Of a DNA stretch of 64,000 nt, positions 42,541-51,118 are shown one piece after another; position 1 is the first letter of the stretch, and every line of letters starts with the position of its first letter. The translations under genes and the position numbers were made by a program. The stretch spans positions 372,001-436,000 of the forward strand of contig NZ_CXYV01000002.1 of assembly GCF_001286805.1 (NCBI RefSeq), written 5' to 3'. The notes beneath the pieces are model-generated. The model was not told where the DNA came from and ran no database searches. It worked only from the letters and a program-made list of their open reading frames with translations. This stretch comes from Kallipyga gabonensis. GTDB taxonomy: Bacteria; Bacillota; Clostridia; Tissierellales; Peptoniphilaceae.

Positions 42541-42600
42541 TTGACAAATAAGTTAGTCTATGATAACTTGCTCCTTACCGAGAATAATCTCGGTAAGGAG
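42541..42600 (+). promoter_or_regulatory. Promoter, TetR-type operator and leader hairpin before TetR 2
   Basis: TTGACA (42541-42546) is followed by AAGTTA-N8-TAACTT (42550-42569), which contains GTTAG-N7-TAAC as at the other three sites. A perfect 12-bp inverted repeat CTCCTTACCGAG / CTCGGTAAGGAG with loop AATAAT (42571-42600) comes next; its right arm contains the ribosome binding site AAGGAG of TetR 2. The -10 box is unclear. Confidence 0.65.
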
Positions 42601-42606
42601 AGGGAA

Positions 42607-43200
42607 ATGATGGTCAGAGAACGATTAGATCCGGAAATGCGTAAGGAAGACATTCAAAAGGCTGCTATGGCACTCTTTTCTTCTAAGGGCTTTAATAATA
42701 CGACGATGGATGATGTTCGTGAAAAATCCGGTTTATCAGCCGGTGGATTATACTACTACTACAAAAATACGGCAGAAATCCTCTACGACATTATGGACAG
42801 AGGAAGCAGGATGCGTGAAGCGACGGTAACAAACACGGTTCAACATATGGGGAACAGGCTCACACCACATGTCTTGGCTGAAGTTGTCGTCGATAAAATG
42901 TTGGCGAATAATCCTTTTACGCCTATCTATGTCATGTTTCTTGGTGAGATTAAGAAAAATGAACAGCTTAACGCATTATATGAAAAACTCAAGAGGGATT
43001 CGATTACTTACTTTAAGCATTTTATGAATGGGTACGACTGCGGATTGCTTACTGATGATGACTATGAATTTGTAACGAATCTCATCAATGCAAGCTTGTT
43101 ATCCTGTGAAATTTTAGATACGCGTGAAAATTTTCTAAAGAACAGACAGCACTTGGTATCCATGCTTGAAGGTTATTTTACTCGTTCGACTTCTCAGTAA
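42607..43200 (+). CDS. TetR family regulator 2
   Basis: A 197-residue TetR repressor with HTH RKEDIQKAAMALFSSKGFNNTTMDDVREKSGLSAGGLYYYY and a helical C-terminal domain. It parallels TetR 1 at 35.9 kb in layout and HTH. AAGGAG (42595-42600) suits ATG 42607 or the next ATG at 42610. It heads an exporter pair and an ECF transporter set that it probably regulates. Confidence 0.9.
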   Translation: MMVRERLDPEMRKEDIQKAAMALFSSKGFNNTTMDDVREKSGLSAGGLYYYYKNTAEILYDIMDRGSRMREATVTNTVQHMGNRLTPHVLAEVVVDKMLANNPFTPIYVMFLGEIKKNEQLNALYEKLKRDSITYFKHFMNGYDCGLLTDDDYEFVTNLINASLLSCEILDTRENFLKNRQHLVSMLEGYFTRSTSQ

Positions 43201-43273
43201 GCGGAAGTTTCCGGACTCTAAAATCTTCCATCAATTTCAGCATTTCATTCATTTACTAAGGAGGTTTTTTGAT

Positions 43274-44992
43274 ATGAACTTATTGAAAAAGTACATCGCC
43301 AAAAATAAGACCGGCTACTTTTTCTCGATTCTTTTTGCCGTTTTGGGTGTACTGGCAGGACTTTTTACCTATGTGCTCTTGAGCAAAATGATCATTGCCC
43401 TCATTGCAGGGAATACAGATTTTGCTTTTTATACTAAAGGAGTCCTCAGTATTCTCGCGCTGCTGTGCGCAAAAGAAGTTTTTATGGGTATTTCCACCAC
43501 GATTTCTCATACGGCGACCTATGGTGCTTTGTGTGAAATCAGGCGAGATATCATGGACAAACTTTTCAAAATGCCGTTAGGAAACATTTTGAATTTAAGC
43601 ACAGGAAAGCTAAAAGATGTCATCGTGAATCAAGTTGACAGCATGGAGACAACCCTGGCTCACCTGATTCCTGAAATGACCGCTAATATTGTTGGCCCGG
43701 TTTTACTTCTTGTTTACATGTTTGTACTCGATTGGCGCGTTTCGCTCTTGGCACTGGTTCCTCTTGTGATCGGCATGTTTTTTATGGCCGGCCCGATGAA
43801 GCGCATGCCTAAAATGTTTCCCAAAGCAGTCAAAATTGGTCAAGACATGAACAACTCGATTGTGGAATATATCAACGGCATCGAGGTCATTAAGTCTTTT
43901 AATCAAGGCGATACATCCTATAAAAAATACAGCGATAATGTTTATGCCAAAGCAGATTATTACTGCAAGTGGATGGGCTTGAACAACAACGATTATGCGG
44001 TGAGCATGTCGCTTGCACCGATGGGTATTTTAACCATCATTCCGTTTGGCCTTTTCTTCTGTATGCAAGGTAGCCTAAGCGGCGCTCATCTTTTGATGTT
44101 GATTATTTTATCGTTTGGCACAATCTCAAATATCATGCAGGTGATGTCTTATGAGGACGATATGGGTCGCATCAAAACCATTGCCGGTGAGATTGAAAAA
44201 GTTCTCAACTCAAAAGAGTTATCCCACGCAACCGGTACACAAAACATTTCACGCTATGACATCACTTTCGATCACGTGAATTTCTCTTACGATGACAACA
44301 AACAGGTTATCAAGGATGTCAATCTGCACATCAATGAAGGTAGTGTCAATGCACTCGTCGGGTATTCTGGCTCAGGGAAATCGACCGTTGCAAAGCTCCT
44401 CGCCGGATTTTGGGATACCGATAGTGGCACCATAACAATTGGTGGCATAGCTCTCAAGGATATGCCTTTAGAACAGCTTTCGGATGCTATTTCTTATGTA
44501 TCTCAAGACAATTATTTGTTTGATATTTCCATCAAAGATAATATTCGCATCGGCAAAAAAAATGCAACGGATGAGGAAATTATAGAAATCGCTAAAAAAT
44601 CGGGCTGCCACGATTTCATTATGAAGCTCTCACAAGGCTATGAAACGGTTGCCGGAGAAGGTGGCGGGCATCTCTCCGGCGGTGAGCGCCAACGCATCTC
44701 TATTGCACGCGCCATGCTCAAAGATGCACCGATTGTCATTTTGGATGAAGCCACTTCCTATATCGATCCAGAAAATGAAGCTATTTTGCAAGATGCCATC
44801 GCCACATTGGTAAAAGGCAAAACGCTCATTATTATCGCCCATCGATTGAAAACCATTGCAGATGTGGATCAAATATTTGTAGTCCATGATGGATATGTTG
44901 AAAATCACGGAACACACGATGAACTATTAAAAGATTCTCCGGTTTACCAAGAATTGTGGAGTGCGGCCATGCGAGGTGAAGAAAATGATTAA
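43274..44992 (+). CDS. ABC exporter (permease-ATPase), second pair, subunit A
   Basis: A 572-residue half-transporter with hydrophobic segments in residues 15-300 and an ATPase domain: Walker A GYSGSGKST, signature HLSGGERQR, Walker B PIVILDEATSYIDPENE and H-loop IAHRL. AAGGAGG before ATG 43274 fixes the start within a longer open frame. It overlaps the next gene by 8 bases, so the two probably form a heterodimer. It is paralogous in layout to the pair at 36.6-40.1 kb. Confidence 0.9.
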   Translation: MNLLKKYIAKNKTGYFFSILFAVLGVLAGLFTYVLLSKMIIALIAGNTDFAFYTKGVLSILALLCAKEVFMGISTTISHTATYGALCEIRRDIMDKLFKMPLGNILNLSTGKLKDVIVNQVDSMETTLAHLIPEMTANIVGPVLLLVYMFVLDWRVSLLALVPLVIGMFFMAGPMKRMPKMFPKAVKIGQDMNNSIVEYINGIEVIKSFNQGDTSYKKYSDNVYAKADYYCKWMGLNNNDYAVSMSLAPMGILTIIPFGLFFCMQGSLSGAHLLMLIILSFGTISNIMQVMSYEDDMGRIKTIAGEIEKVLNSKELSHATGTQNISRYDITFDHVNFSYDDNKQVIKDVNLHINEGSVNALVGYSGSGKSTVAKLLAGFWDTDSGTITIGGIALKDMPLEQLSDAISYVSQDNYLFDISIKDNIRIGKKNATDEEIIEIAKKSGCHDFIMKLSQGYETVAGEGGGHLSGGERQRISIARAMLKDAPIVILDEATSYIDPENEAILQDAIATLVKGKTLIIIAHRLKTIADVDQIFVVHDGYVENHGTHDELLKDSPVYQELWSAAMRGEEND

Positions 44993-46721
44993 TACATTTA
45001 AGAAGTTATGGAAATTTGCAGAGCGTGAGCAAGGAATGATTCGCTCCTCGGTGATCTGGAGTTTTTTGGGCGCGATTTTTAACGTTTTTCAATTTATGGC
45101 CATCTATTTGGTCATTGCGGCGATTATAAAGCAGGAAATTACGTGGCAGACGATTGGTATGTGCAGCGCATTCTTATTGCTTTCCTTACTGGGCATCATT
45201 ATTTCTAAGAAAAATTCCATGCTTAAGCAAACGCATGCCGGCTATTTTACAGCCGCAAATAAACGTATCGCTATGGGAGAAAAAATCAAAAAAGTGCCAA
45301 TGGGCTTTTTCAATGATTTTAGCTTAGGAAATTTAACGGCCATTGCGACGACAAAGTTGGACAGTCTCGAAACTTGGGTGCCCACACTTTTTATTATGGT
45401 ATTCGGCGGTCTGCTTGTAACCGTGGTATTTATCCTGTCCCTTTTTATGCTGCATTGGAAAATTGCACTCATTGCTATCGCTGGGTCTTTGATTTTCTTG
45501 GCAGCGGCCGCTTTAATGCAGCAAAGATCTAAAAAGAGTTCGGATCGAGTTTCTGTTGTACAAAACGATCTCACGAAAGAAGTGCTGGCAACCTTGCAAG
45601 GTATGCAGATCATCAAGTCCTATAACTTGGGCGGACAAAATAACAACAAGCTGGATCAAAGTTTTGAAGAAACAAAAAAATCGACGTTGAGCCTTGAAAA
45701 GGCCGTTACGCCTTACACGGTACTGCTGAAAATCATCATTGCGATCACGATTTCGGTTATGATTGCCACAGCACTTTCATGCTACTTTTCGGGAGAGCTT
45801 GCTTTGGACTATACTATCATGACGCTGGTTGCCAGTTTTGTGATTTTTAACAGTTTATTGGCTTCTGGTAGTGCTATGGCCATGCTTAGAACCATTGACA
45901 ACGCGATGGATTCTTATGATTACGTCAATCAAATGCAAGATATGCCGGAAGGTCATATCAATGATGCACTTCAGCAACACGATATTGAATTTAAAAATGT
46001 TTCCTTTGCCTATGGCGAAAAGCCAATCTTAAATAATGTGTCTTGCTATATCCCCGAAAGATCAATGACGGCTATCGTAGGGCCGTCTGGTTCAGGGAAA
46101 ACAACTTTTTGCAATTTGATCTCTCGCTTTTGGGATGTCAATTCAGGAGAGATTCGCCTTGGAGGAAAGAACATAAAAGATTACTCCCTCGAAAATCTCA
46201 TGAATCATATTTCGATGGTCTTCCAAGATGTCTATCTTTTTGCCGATACGATTGAAAACAACATTAAATTCGGATGCCCAAATGCCACCCGCGATGATGT
46301 GATTGCGGCGGCAAAAAAGGCTCAGTGCCATGACTTTATTTCCGCCTTGCCCGATGGCTATCAGAGCATGATCGGAGAAGGTGGAACAAGTCTTTCCGGC
46401 GGAGAAAAACAGCGCATTTCCATTGCCAGGGCAATGCTGAAAGATGCACCGATTATCATCTTTGATGAAGCTACTGCAAATGTTGATCCGGAAAACGAAG
46501 ACAAGCTGAAAGCAGCCATTGAAGCCCTTACTCAAAACAAAACCGTCATCATGATCGCGCACCGCTTGAAGACGATCCGTAATGCAAACCGGATTTTGGT
46601 ACTGAACAAAGCAGGGATTGAGCAGTGCGGTACACATGATGAATTGATGCTGCAAGGAGGTCTTTATCGAGATCTTATCGAATCGAGAAGCAAGGCGGAA
46701 AGCTGGAGATTCGCAAATTAA
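44985..46721 (+). CDS. ABC exporter (permease-ATPase), second pair, subunit B
   Basis: A 578-residue half-transporter. Membrane segments include SVIWSFLGAIFNVFQFMAIYLVI and LIAIAGSLIFLAAAAL. The ATPase has Walker A GPSGSGKTT, signature SLSGGEKQR, Walker B PIIIFDEATANVDPENE and H-loop IAHRL. ATG 44985 lies inside the end of subunit A behind AGGTGA. Downstream comes an ECF transporter set, an arrangement seen in streptococcal and clostridial accessory islands. Confidence 0.9.
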   Translation: MINTFKKLWKFAEREQGMIRSSVIWSFLGAIFNVFQFMAIYLVIAAIIKQEITWQTIGMCSAFLLLSLLGIIISKKNSMLKQTHAGYFTAANKRIAMGEKIKKVPMGFFNDFSLGNLTAIATTKLDSLETWVPTLFIMVFGGLLVTVVFILSLFMLHWKIALIAIAGSLIFLAAAALMQQRSKKSSDRVSVVQNDLTKEVLATLQGMQIIKSYNLGGQNNNKLDQSFEETKKSTLSLEKAVTPYTVLLKIIIAITISVMIATALSCYFSGELALDYTIMTLVASFVIFNSLLASGSAMAMLRTIDNAMDSYDYVNQMQDMPEGHINDALQQHDIEFKNVSFAYGEKPILNNVSCYIPERSMTAIVGPSGSGKTTFCNLISRFWDVNSGEIRLGGKNIKDYSLENLMNHISMVFQDVYLFADTIENNIKFGCPNATRDDVIAAAKKAQCHDFISALPDGYQSMIGEGGTSLSGGEKQRISIARAMLKDAPIIIFDEATANVDPENEDKLKAAIEALTQNKTVIMIAHRLKTIRNANRILVLNKAGIEQCGTHDELMLQGGLYRDLIESRSKAESWRFAN

Positions 46722-46805
46722 AGTTTGGAGCTAACAACAACATCTTCGACAAAAAAATGATTGTGCCTGATGTTGTCGAAAATTAAATATTCAGAAAGGA
46801 ATTTT

Positions 46806-47395
46806 ATGATGAAACTAAAAAATGTTGTACAGATCGCCGTATTGGCAGTAATTGGTTGTGTTGTCGCCTTTGGAATCAGTATGCTGACGGGACTTTTAGG
46901 CATGGCTGCTCTCTACATTTCAGCCGGGTTTGCCGCTTTTGTGATCGGACCGACCTTTGTGATTGCGGCTCGAAAAGTACAAAAGCGTGGCACAGCGCTT
47001 CTCTTTTGGGCTGTGCTTGGGTGTTGGTATATGCAATTTTAGGTTATGGGATCATGATTCCGATTACTCTGATTGCAGGGATTGTCTGCGAGCTGATTAT
47101 CGGAAAGTACGATAATAGCAAACGCATCGCCATTGCTTTTAGTGTTGCCATGTTTATCGATTCGATGCACAGCATTCTTTTAACAAAAATTTTAGGCGTC
47201 GAAGGTTTAGTAAAATACATGTCATCTACCTTTTCTCCAGAACAAGCAGCACAAATGGTTGCCGCCTATACAAATGAAGTGATTTTGATAGCTGCTGCCG
47301 TTAATGTTGTGCTGTGCTTGTTAGCCGGATTTTTCGGAGCATTCATCAACAATAAGTTCTTTGAGAAAAGCACTCAGCAGAGCAAGCTCAAATAA
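46806..47395 (+). pseudogene. ECF transporter S component (Trep_Strep/MptD-like), frameshifted
   Basis: The first frame gives VVAFGISMLTGLLGMAALYI through ALLFWAVLG and then stops at 47041. The continuation LVYAILGYGIMIPITLIAG and VCELIIGKYDNSKRI, then LAGFFGAFINNKFFEK, lies in the next frame. One missing G in the GGG run near 47020 would restore a single protein of about 196 residues with five to six hydrophobic segments. S components bind the substrate. This is either a true inactivation or a base-calling error. AGAAAGG precedes the ATG. Confidence 0.75.
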
Positions 47396-47396
47396 G

Positions 47397-48095
47397 ATGA
47401 GCCGATCATTTTCCCGCAGAAAAGACCAAGAGGGATATCTTCATCCGCTTACGCTATTTGCCTTAACGATCCTGTTTACCTTCTTGGTCTTTACTCGCAA
47501 TCCATGGTTATATGGAATCACCTGTGCGGCAAGCTTTTTAATCTTGCTGTCTCGTTCCACTCGAACTTGCATAAAAAATCTCGTTTTTTATGCAGGTATA
47601 TTTGGTGTGGCAGTGCTTCTGGCTCATATCTCGTCAGGTTTTACAACAGGAGCTTTTTTAGGACTTGCTATTTTAATTCTTCAGTTGTTTCCGATCATGA
47701 ATATTGGTCGTGCACTGGTCATGACAAGTTCGACTAAAATTTTTACGGCTATGCACCAGTTGCATTTACCCATAAGTCTATCGGTCGGTCTTGTTACCGC
47801 GCTGCGCTTTCTTGACGAAATACTGCTTAGACTTAAGGAAATTAAAGCCGGAATGAAAATCCGCGGTTTTCATGCTTCACTTTTGCATCCCGTCCGTACT
47901 TTTGAGCTGTACTTTGTTCCCTTGGTCTATAAATGTTTGCATGTCAGCGAAACTCTCGTCTCTTCAATTATTGCCAAAGGTATCGAGTATGAAGGAGAAA
48001 AAACCAGTTATTATGATATGCGCTTTAAATTCGCAGATGGCATCAGCCTGTTTGCCGGCGTGGCGCTTTTGGGAGTTGCACTATGGACATCATGA
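47397..48095 (+). CDS. ECF transporter T component (EcfT-like)
   Basis: A 232-residue membrane protein that couples the S component to the ATPases. Hydrophobic segments lie in HPLTLFALTILFTFLVF, NPWLYGITCAASFLILL, FYAGIFGVAVLLAHI and LGLAILILQLFP. The cytoplasmic coupling helices are marked by FLDEILLRLKEIKAGMKIRG with the ARG-like IRG, and a later SSIIAKGIEYEG. ATG 47397 follows the S gene stop by one base. It overlaps the ATPase gene by 13 bases. Confidence 0.85.
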   Translation: MSRSFSRRKDQEGYLHPLTLFALTILFTFLVFTRNPWLYGITCAASFLILLSRSTRTCIKNLVFYAGIFGVAVLLAHISSGFTTGAFLGLAILILQLFPIMNIGRALVMTSSTKIFTAMHQLHLPISLSVGLVTALRFLDEILLRLKEIKAGMKIRGFHASLLHPVRTFELYFVPLVYKCLHVSETLVSSIIAKGIEYEGEKTSYYDMRFKFADGISLFAGVALLGVALWTS

Positions 48096-49531
48096 AAGTC
48101 AATATTGAGCGCTTCACCTATCAAGGAGCAGAAAAGTCATCTTTGCATGCTATTCATTTTGCGATCGCACCGGGAAAACTGGTCGTACTCACCGGTAATT
48201 CCGGCTGCGGAAAAACAACGCTTACCAGAGTGATGAACGGACTCATACCGGATCAGTATGAAGGCACACTGGATGGCAAAGTCACATTATTGGATCAAAA
48301 TCTGCATGATTTTAAGACGGGTACCTTGGCTAAGGTCATCGGCAACGTATTTCAAAATCCATCCGATCAATTCTTTACCCGCAAGGCAGAAGATGAGGTC
48401 GCCCTTGTCGGAGAGAACCTCGGCATGCCGCAGGCGGAACTGAGAAAACGGGTGAAGAAAGCTTTTGAGTACATGAGCATTGCTCACTTAATGGATAAAA
48501 ATTTGAATGAACTTTCCGGCGGAGAAAAACAGCGGGTAGCTATTGCCTCTACCTTAGTTTATGACACAAAGATTATTTTCTTTGATGAGCCTTCAGCTTC
48601 CCTTGATCAAGAAGGTATCCGAGATTTGCAAGGCATCCTGAAATTACTCAAAGCGTCGGGTAGAACCATCATCATCGCCGAACACCGACTATATTTTTTG
48701 GAGGATCTCTACGATAAGCTCTATGTCATGAAAGACGGAACTTTTATCAAAGAATTTGATGCGGGCGAACTAAAATCATCCGATTGTAAAGACTTGGGAC
48801 TTCGAGCGATAGATTTTTCCGCACTTGTTCCGCACAACACGACAAAGACAGGTGAGCGTGTTTTTTCTGCGAAGGATGTTCATGTCTCTGTAGGCAAAAA
48901 AGAACTCATCTCGAATTTATCCTTCGACTTACATTCCGATGAAATCATGGGGATTGTCGGCACAAATGGTATCGGAAAAAGCAGTTTAGGTCGTGTTCTC
49001 TGCGGACTTGCCGGCAAGAAGCAAGATATTTCATGGGGAAAAACTCAGCGAGAACGACTGAAAAATGCCTACTACATGATGCAGGATGTAGACTACCAGC
49101 TGTTTTTTGATACCGTAGAAAACGACGCGCTCGCAAACGGCAAAAAAATAAGCGATGCTTATTTGGCGGAGGTTTCTTGGATCATTAAGCATATTGATCT
49201 TTGGAATAAACGTAGCGAGCATCCGCAAAACTTATCCGGCGGGCAAAAGCAAAGGCTGGCTCTCGCCAATGCTTTTTTGAGTGAAAAGCAAATTCTTATT
49301 TTGGATGAGCCGACCAGCGGTTTGGATTACATGCACATGGATAAAATCGCCGAGCTTATCTTTGAACTTGCCAAAGGTCGCCCGACACTTATTATTACGC
49401 ATGACATCGAACTATTACTGAAAGTCTGCCGGACGGTCCTTCTGATCAAACAAGATGGATATGAGAAACTTGATTTACAGACGGCAGAATATCATAAGCT
49501 CATTTCTTATTTTGAGCAGATGATGAAATAA
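48083..49531 (+). CDS. ECF transporter ATPase, two ABC domains in one chain
   Basis: A 482-residue duplicated ATPase. Domain 1 has Walker A GNSGCGKTT, the Q-loop region NVFQNPSDQFF, signature LSGGEKQR and FFDEPSASLD. Domain 2 has GTNGIGKSS, signature LSGGQKQR and LILDEPTSGLD. Fused EcfA-type ATPases are known in these systems. ATG 48083 and ATG 48092 are both possible. It converges on a prophage recombinase gene with only 6 bases between the two stop codons and no terminator. Confidence 0.9.
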   Translation: MDIMKVNIERFTYQGAEKSSLHAIHFAIAPGKLVVLTGNSGCGKTTLTRVMNGLIPDQYEGTLDGKVTLLDQNLHDFKTGTLAKVIGNVFQNPSDQFFTRKAEDEVALVGENLGMPQAELRKRVKKAFEYMSIAHLMDKNLNELSGGEKQRVAIASTLVYDTKIIFFDEPSASLDQEGIRDLQGILKLLKASGRTIIIAEHRLYFLEDLYDKLYVMKDGTFIKEFDAGELKSSDCKDLGLRAIDFSALVPHNTTKTGERVFSAKDVHVSVGKKELISNLSFDLHSDEIMGIVGTNGIGKSSLGRVLCGLAGKKQDISWGKTQRERLKNAYYMMQDVDYQLFFDTVENDALANGKKISDAYLAEVSWIIKHIDLWNKRSEHPQNLSGGQKQRLALANAFLSEKQILILDEPTSGLDYMHMDKIAELIFELAKGRPTLIITHDIELLLKVCRTVLLIKQDGYEKLDLQTAEYHKLISYFEQMMK

Positions 49532-49537
49532 CGGCGG

Positions 49538-51118
49538 CTAAGAGCAAATCTCGCTGCCATTTCTGAAGGTTATGCGGATATCTTCTTTGCTGAATACCGT
49601 GATATGATCTACAAGAGCACAGAAGCTCTGTTCGTCGAATGTTTGCAGAAGCCTGTCTTGTTTTTGTAGCTGCTTCAGGCAGAACTTGATATCGGCTTTG
49701 GTCGCCTGCATCTTTTTGAGCTTTCCTTCGACCTTCGCTAAGGCCACCTTTTTTTCATTGTAGAAGCCTTCCAGATCTTCGTACTTTGCTTGGTACTCGC
49801 TCTGGTCTTGCGGGATGGCAGCATTTTGGCGGATAAGGTCTTCGATCATCTTGGCACAGACATCCATCTCACTTTCCAGCTTTGCTTTTTCGCCTTCCAA
49901 GGTATGAGTATCATACACGCCTCCGAAAATCTCTTGAAAGCTATTAAGAATCTCATCTTTATTCTCTATGAGCTTGTTGGTCGCAGAAAGGACGGCAGCT
50001 TTTAGCTCTTCATCGCTGAGATGCATTCCGTTTTTGCAGGGAGAGTTTTTCTTGCAGTGCTTGTTGCATTGCCAAATGACCTGCTTGTATTTGTCTGTGG
50101 AATGCCAGACTTTTGAACCAAGCCTTGTACCGCATTCTCCGCAGTAGATTTTGCCGGAGAATAGTCTCACACCGCTGTGCCTTCCTTTTTCACTTTTGCG
50201 CCTTTCCATCTCGCGTTGTACGAGTTCCCAGACCTCCGGTTCAATGATGGCTTCATGGTTTCCCGTCACATAGTACTGCGGGATTTCGCCTTCATTTATC
50301 TTGTGCTCTTTGGTGAGAAAGTTTGTGGTGAACGACTTTTGCAAGAGTGCGTCGCCTTTATATTTTTCATTGGTAAGGATGGATTTTATGTTGCTTGGGT
50401 TCCAGCGAGGTTTTCCCGCGGGAGATGGGATGCCATCTTCACTCAGTGCTTTTGCGATGAGATGGCAGGTTTTTCCTTGAAGATACATCGCATAGATACG
50501 TTTGACGATTTTTGCTTGTTCGAGGTTGACGACGAGGTTTCCATCCTTTCCGCGGTCATAGCCTAAGAAGCGTTTGAAAGGGACGGTGACTTTGCCATCG
50601 GCAAAGCGCTTTCTTTGACCCCACGTGCAGTTTTCGGATATCGAGCGGGATTCTTCCTGAGCAAGGCTTGACATGATGGTAATCAAAAGCTCGCCTTTGG
50701 AGTCAAAGGTCCATATATTCTCTTTTTCAAAGAAGCACTCGGTGCCGTGCTCTTTAAGCTTTCGGATGGTGGTTAAGCTGTCCACGGTATTTCTGGCAAA
50801 ACGCGAGACCGATTTGGTGACGATAAGATCTATTTTTCCGTCAAGGGCATCTTTGACCATGCGTTTGAAGCCCTCTCGCTTTTTGGTATTGGTACCGGTG
50901 ATCCCTTCGTCGGTGTAGACACCCGCAAATTGCCAGTCATTTCTGGCTTTAATGTAATTTGTGTAGTAGTCTACCTGTGCCTCGTAGCTGGTAAACTGCT
51001 CATCGGAGTCCGTTGAGACGCGGGCATAGGCTGCCACGCGGCGTTTGCGTGAAGTGGTGAGCGGTGTTTTGGAGAAGGGTTTGATGCTGGCGGGTATCGT
51101 GGTTACTTGTTTGGCCAT
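49538..51118 (-). CDS. Large serine recombinase 1
   Basis: Site-specific recombinase of 526 residues. The catalytic domain has AAYARVSTDSDEQ (Ser35), YTDEGITGTNTKKR and SRFARNTVDSL. A recombinase domain (WNPSNIKSILTNEKY), a zinc ribbon (IYCGECGTRL with WQCNKHCKKNSPC) and a C-terminal coiled coil (about 400-475) follow. GAAAGGAG before ATG 51118 fixes the start. It overlaps recombinase 2 by 16 bases. It probably acts with it in integration and excision. Confidence 0.93.
   Translation of the reverse strand: MAKQVTTIPASIKPFSKTPLTTSRKRRVAAYARVSTDSDEQFTSYEAQVDYYTNYIKARNDWQFAGVYTDEGITGTNTKKREGFKRMVKDALDGKIDLIVTKSVSRFARNTVDSLTTIRKLKEHGTECFFEKENIWTFDSKGELLITIMSSLAQEESRSISENCTWGQRKRFADGKVTVPFKRFLGYDRGKDGNLVVNLEQAKIVKRIYAMYLQGKTCHLIAKALSEDGIPSPAGKPRWNPSNIKSILTNEKYKGDALLQKSFTTNFLTKEHKINEGEIPQYYVTGNHEAIIEPEVWELVQREMERRKSEKGRHSGVRLFSGKIYCGECGTRLGSKVWHSTDKYKQVIWQCNKHCKKNSPCKNGMHLSDEELKAAVLSATNKLIENKDEILNSFQEIFGGVYDTHTLEGEKAKLESEMDVCAKMIEDLIRQNAAIPQDQSEYQAKYEDLEGFYNEKKVALAKVEGKLKKMQATKADIKFCLKQLQKQDRLLQTFDEQSFCALVDHITVFSKEDIRITFRNGSEICS

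Noticed and set aside
46730-46800. Alternative stem-loops before the ECF S component as a riboswitch
   Set aside because: CAACATC/GATGTTG and TTCGACA/TGTCGAA can pair exclusively, but the region is only about 80 bases and matches no riboswitch class I know; evidence is too thin.
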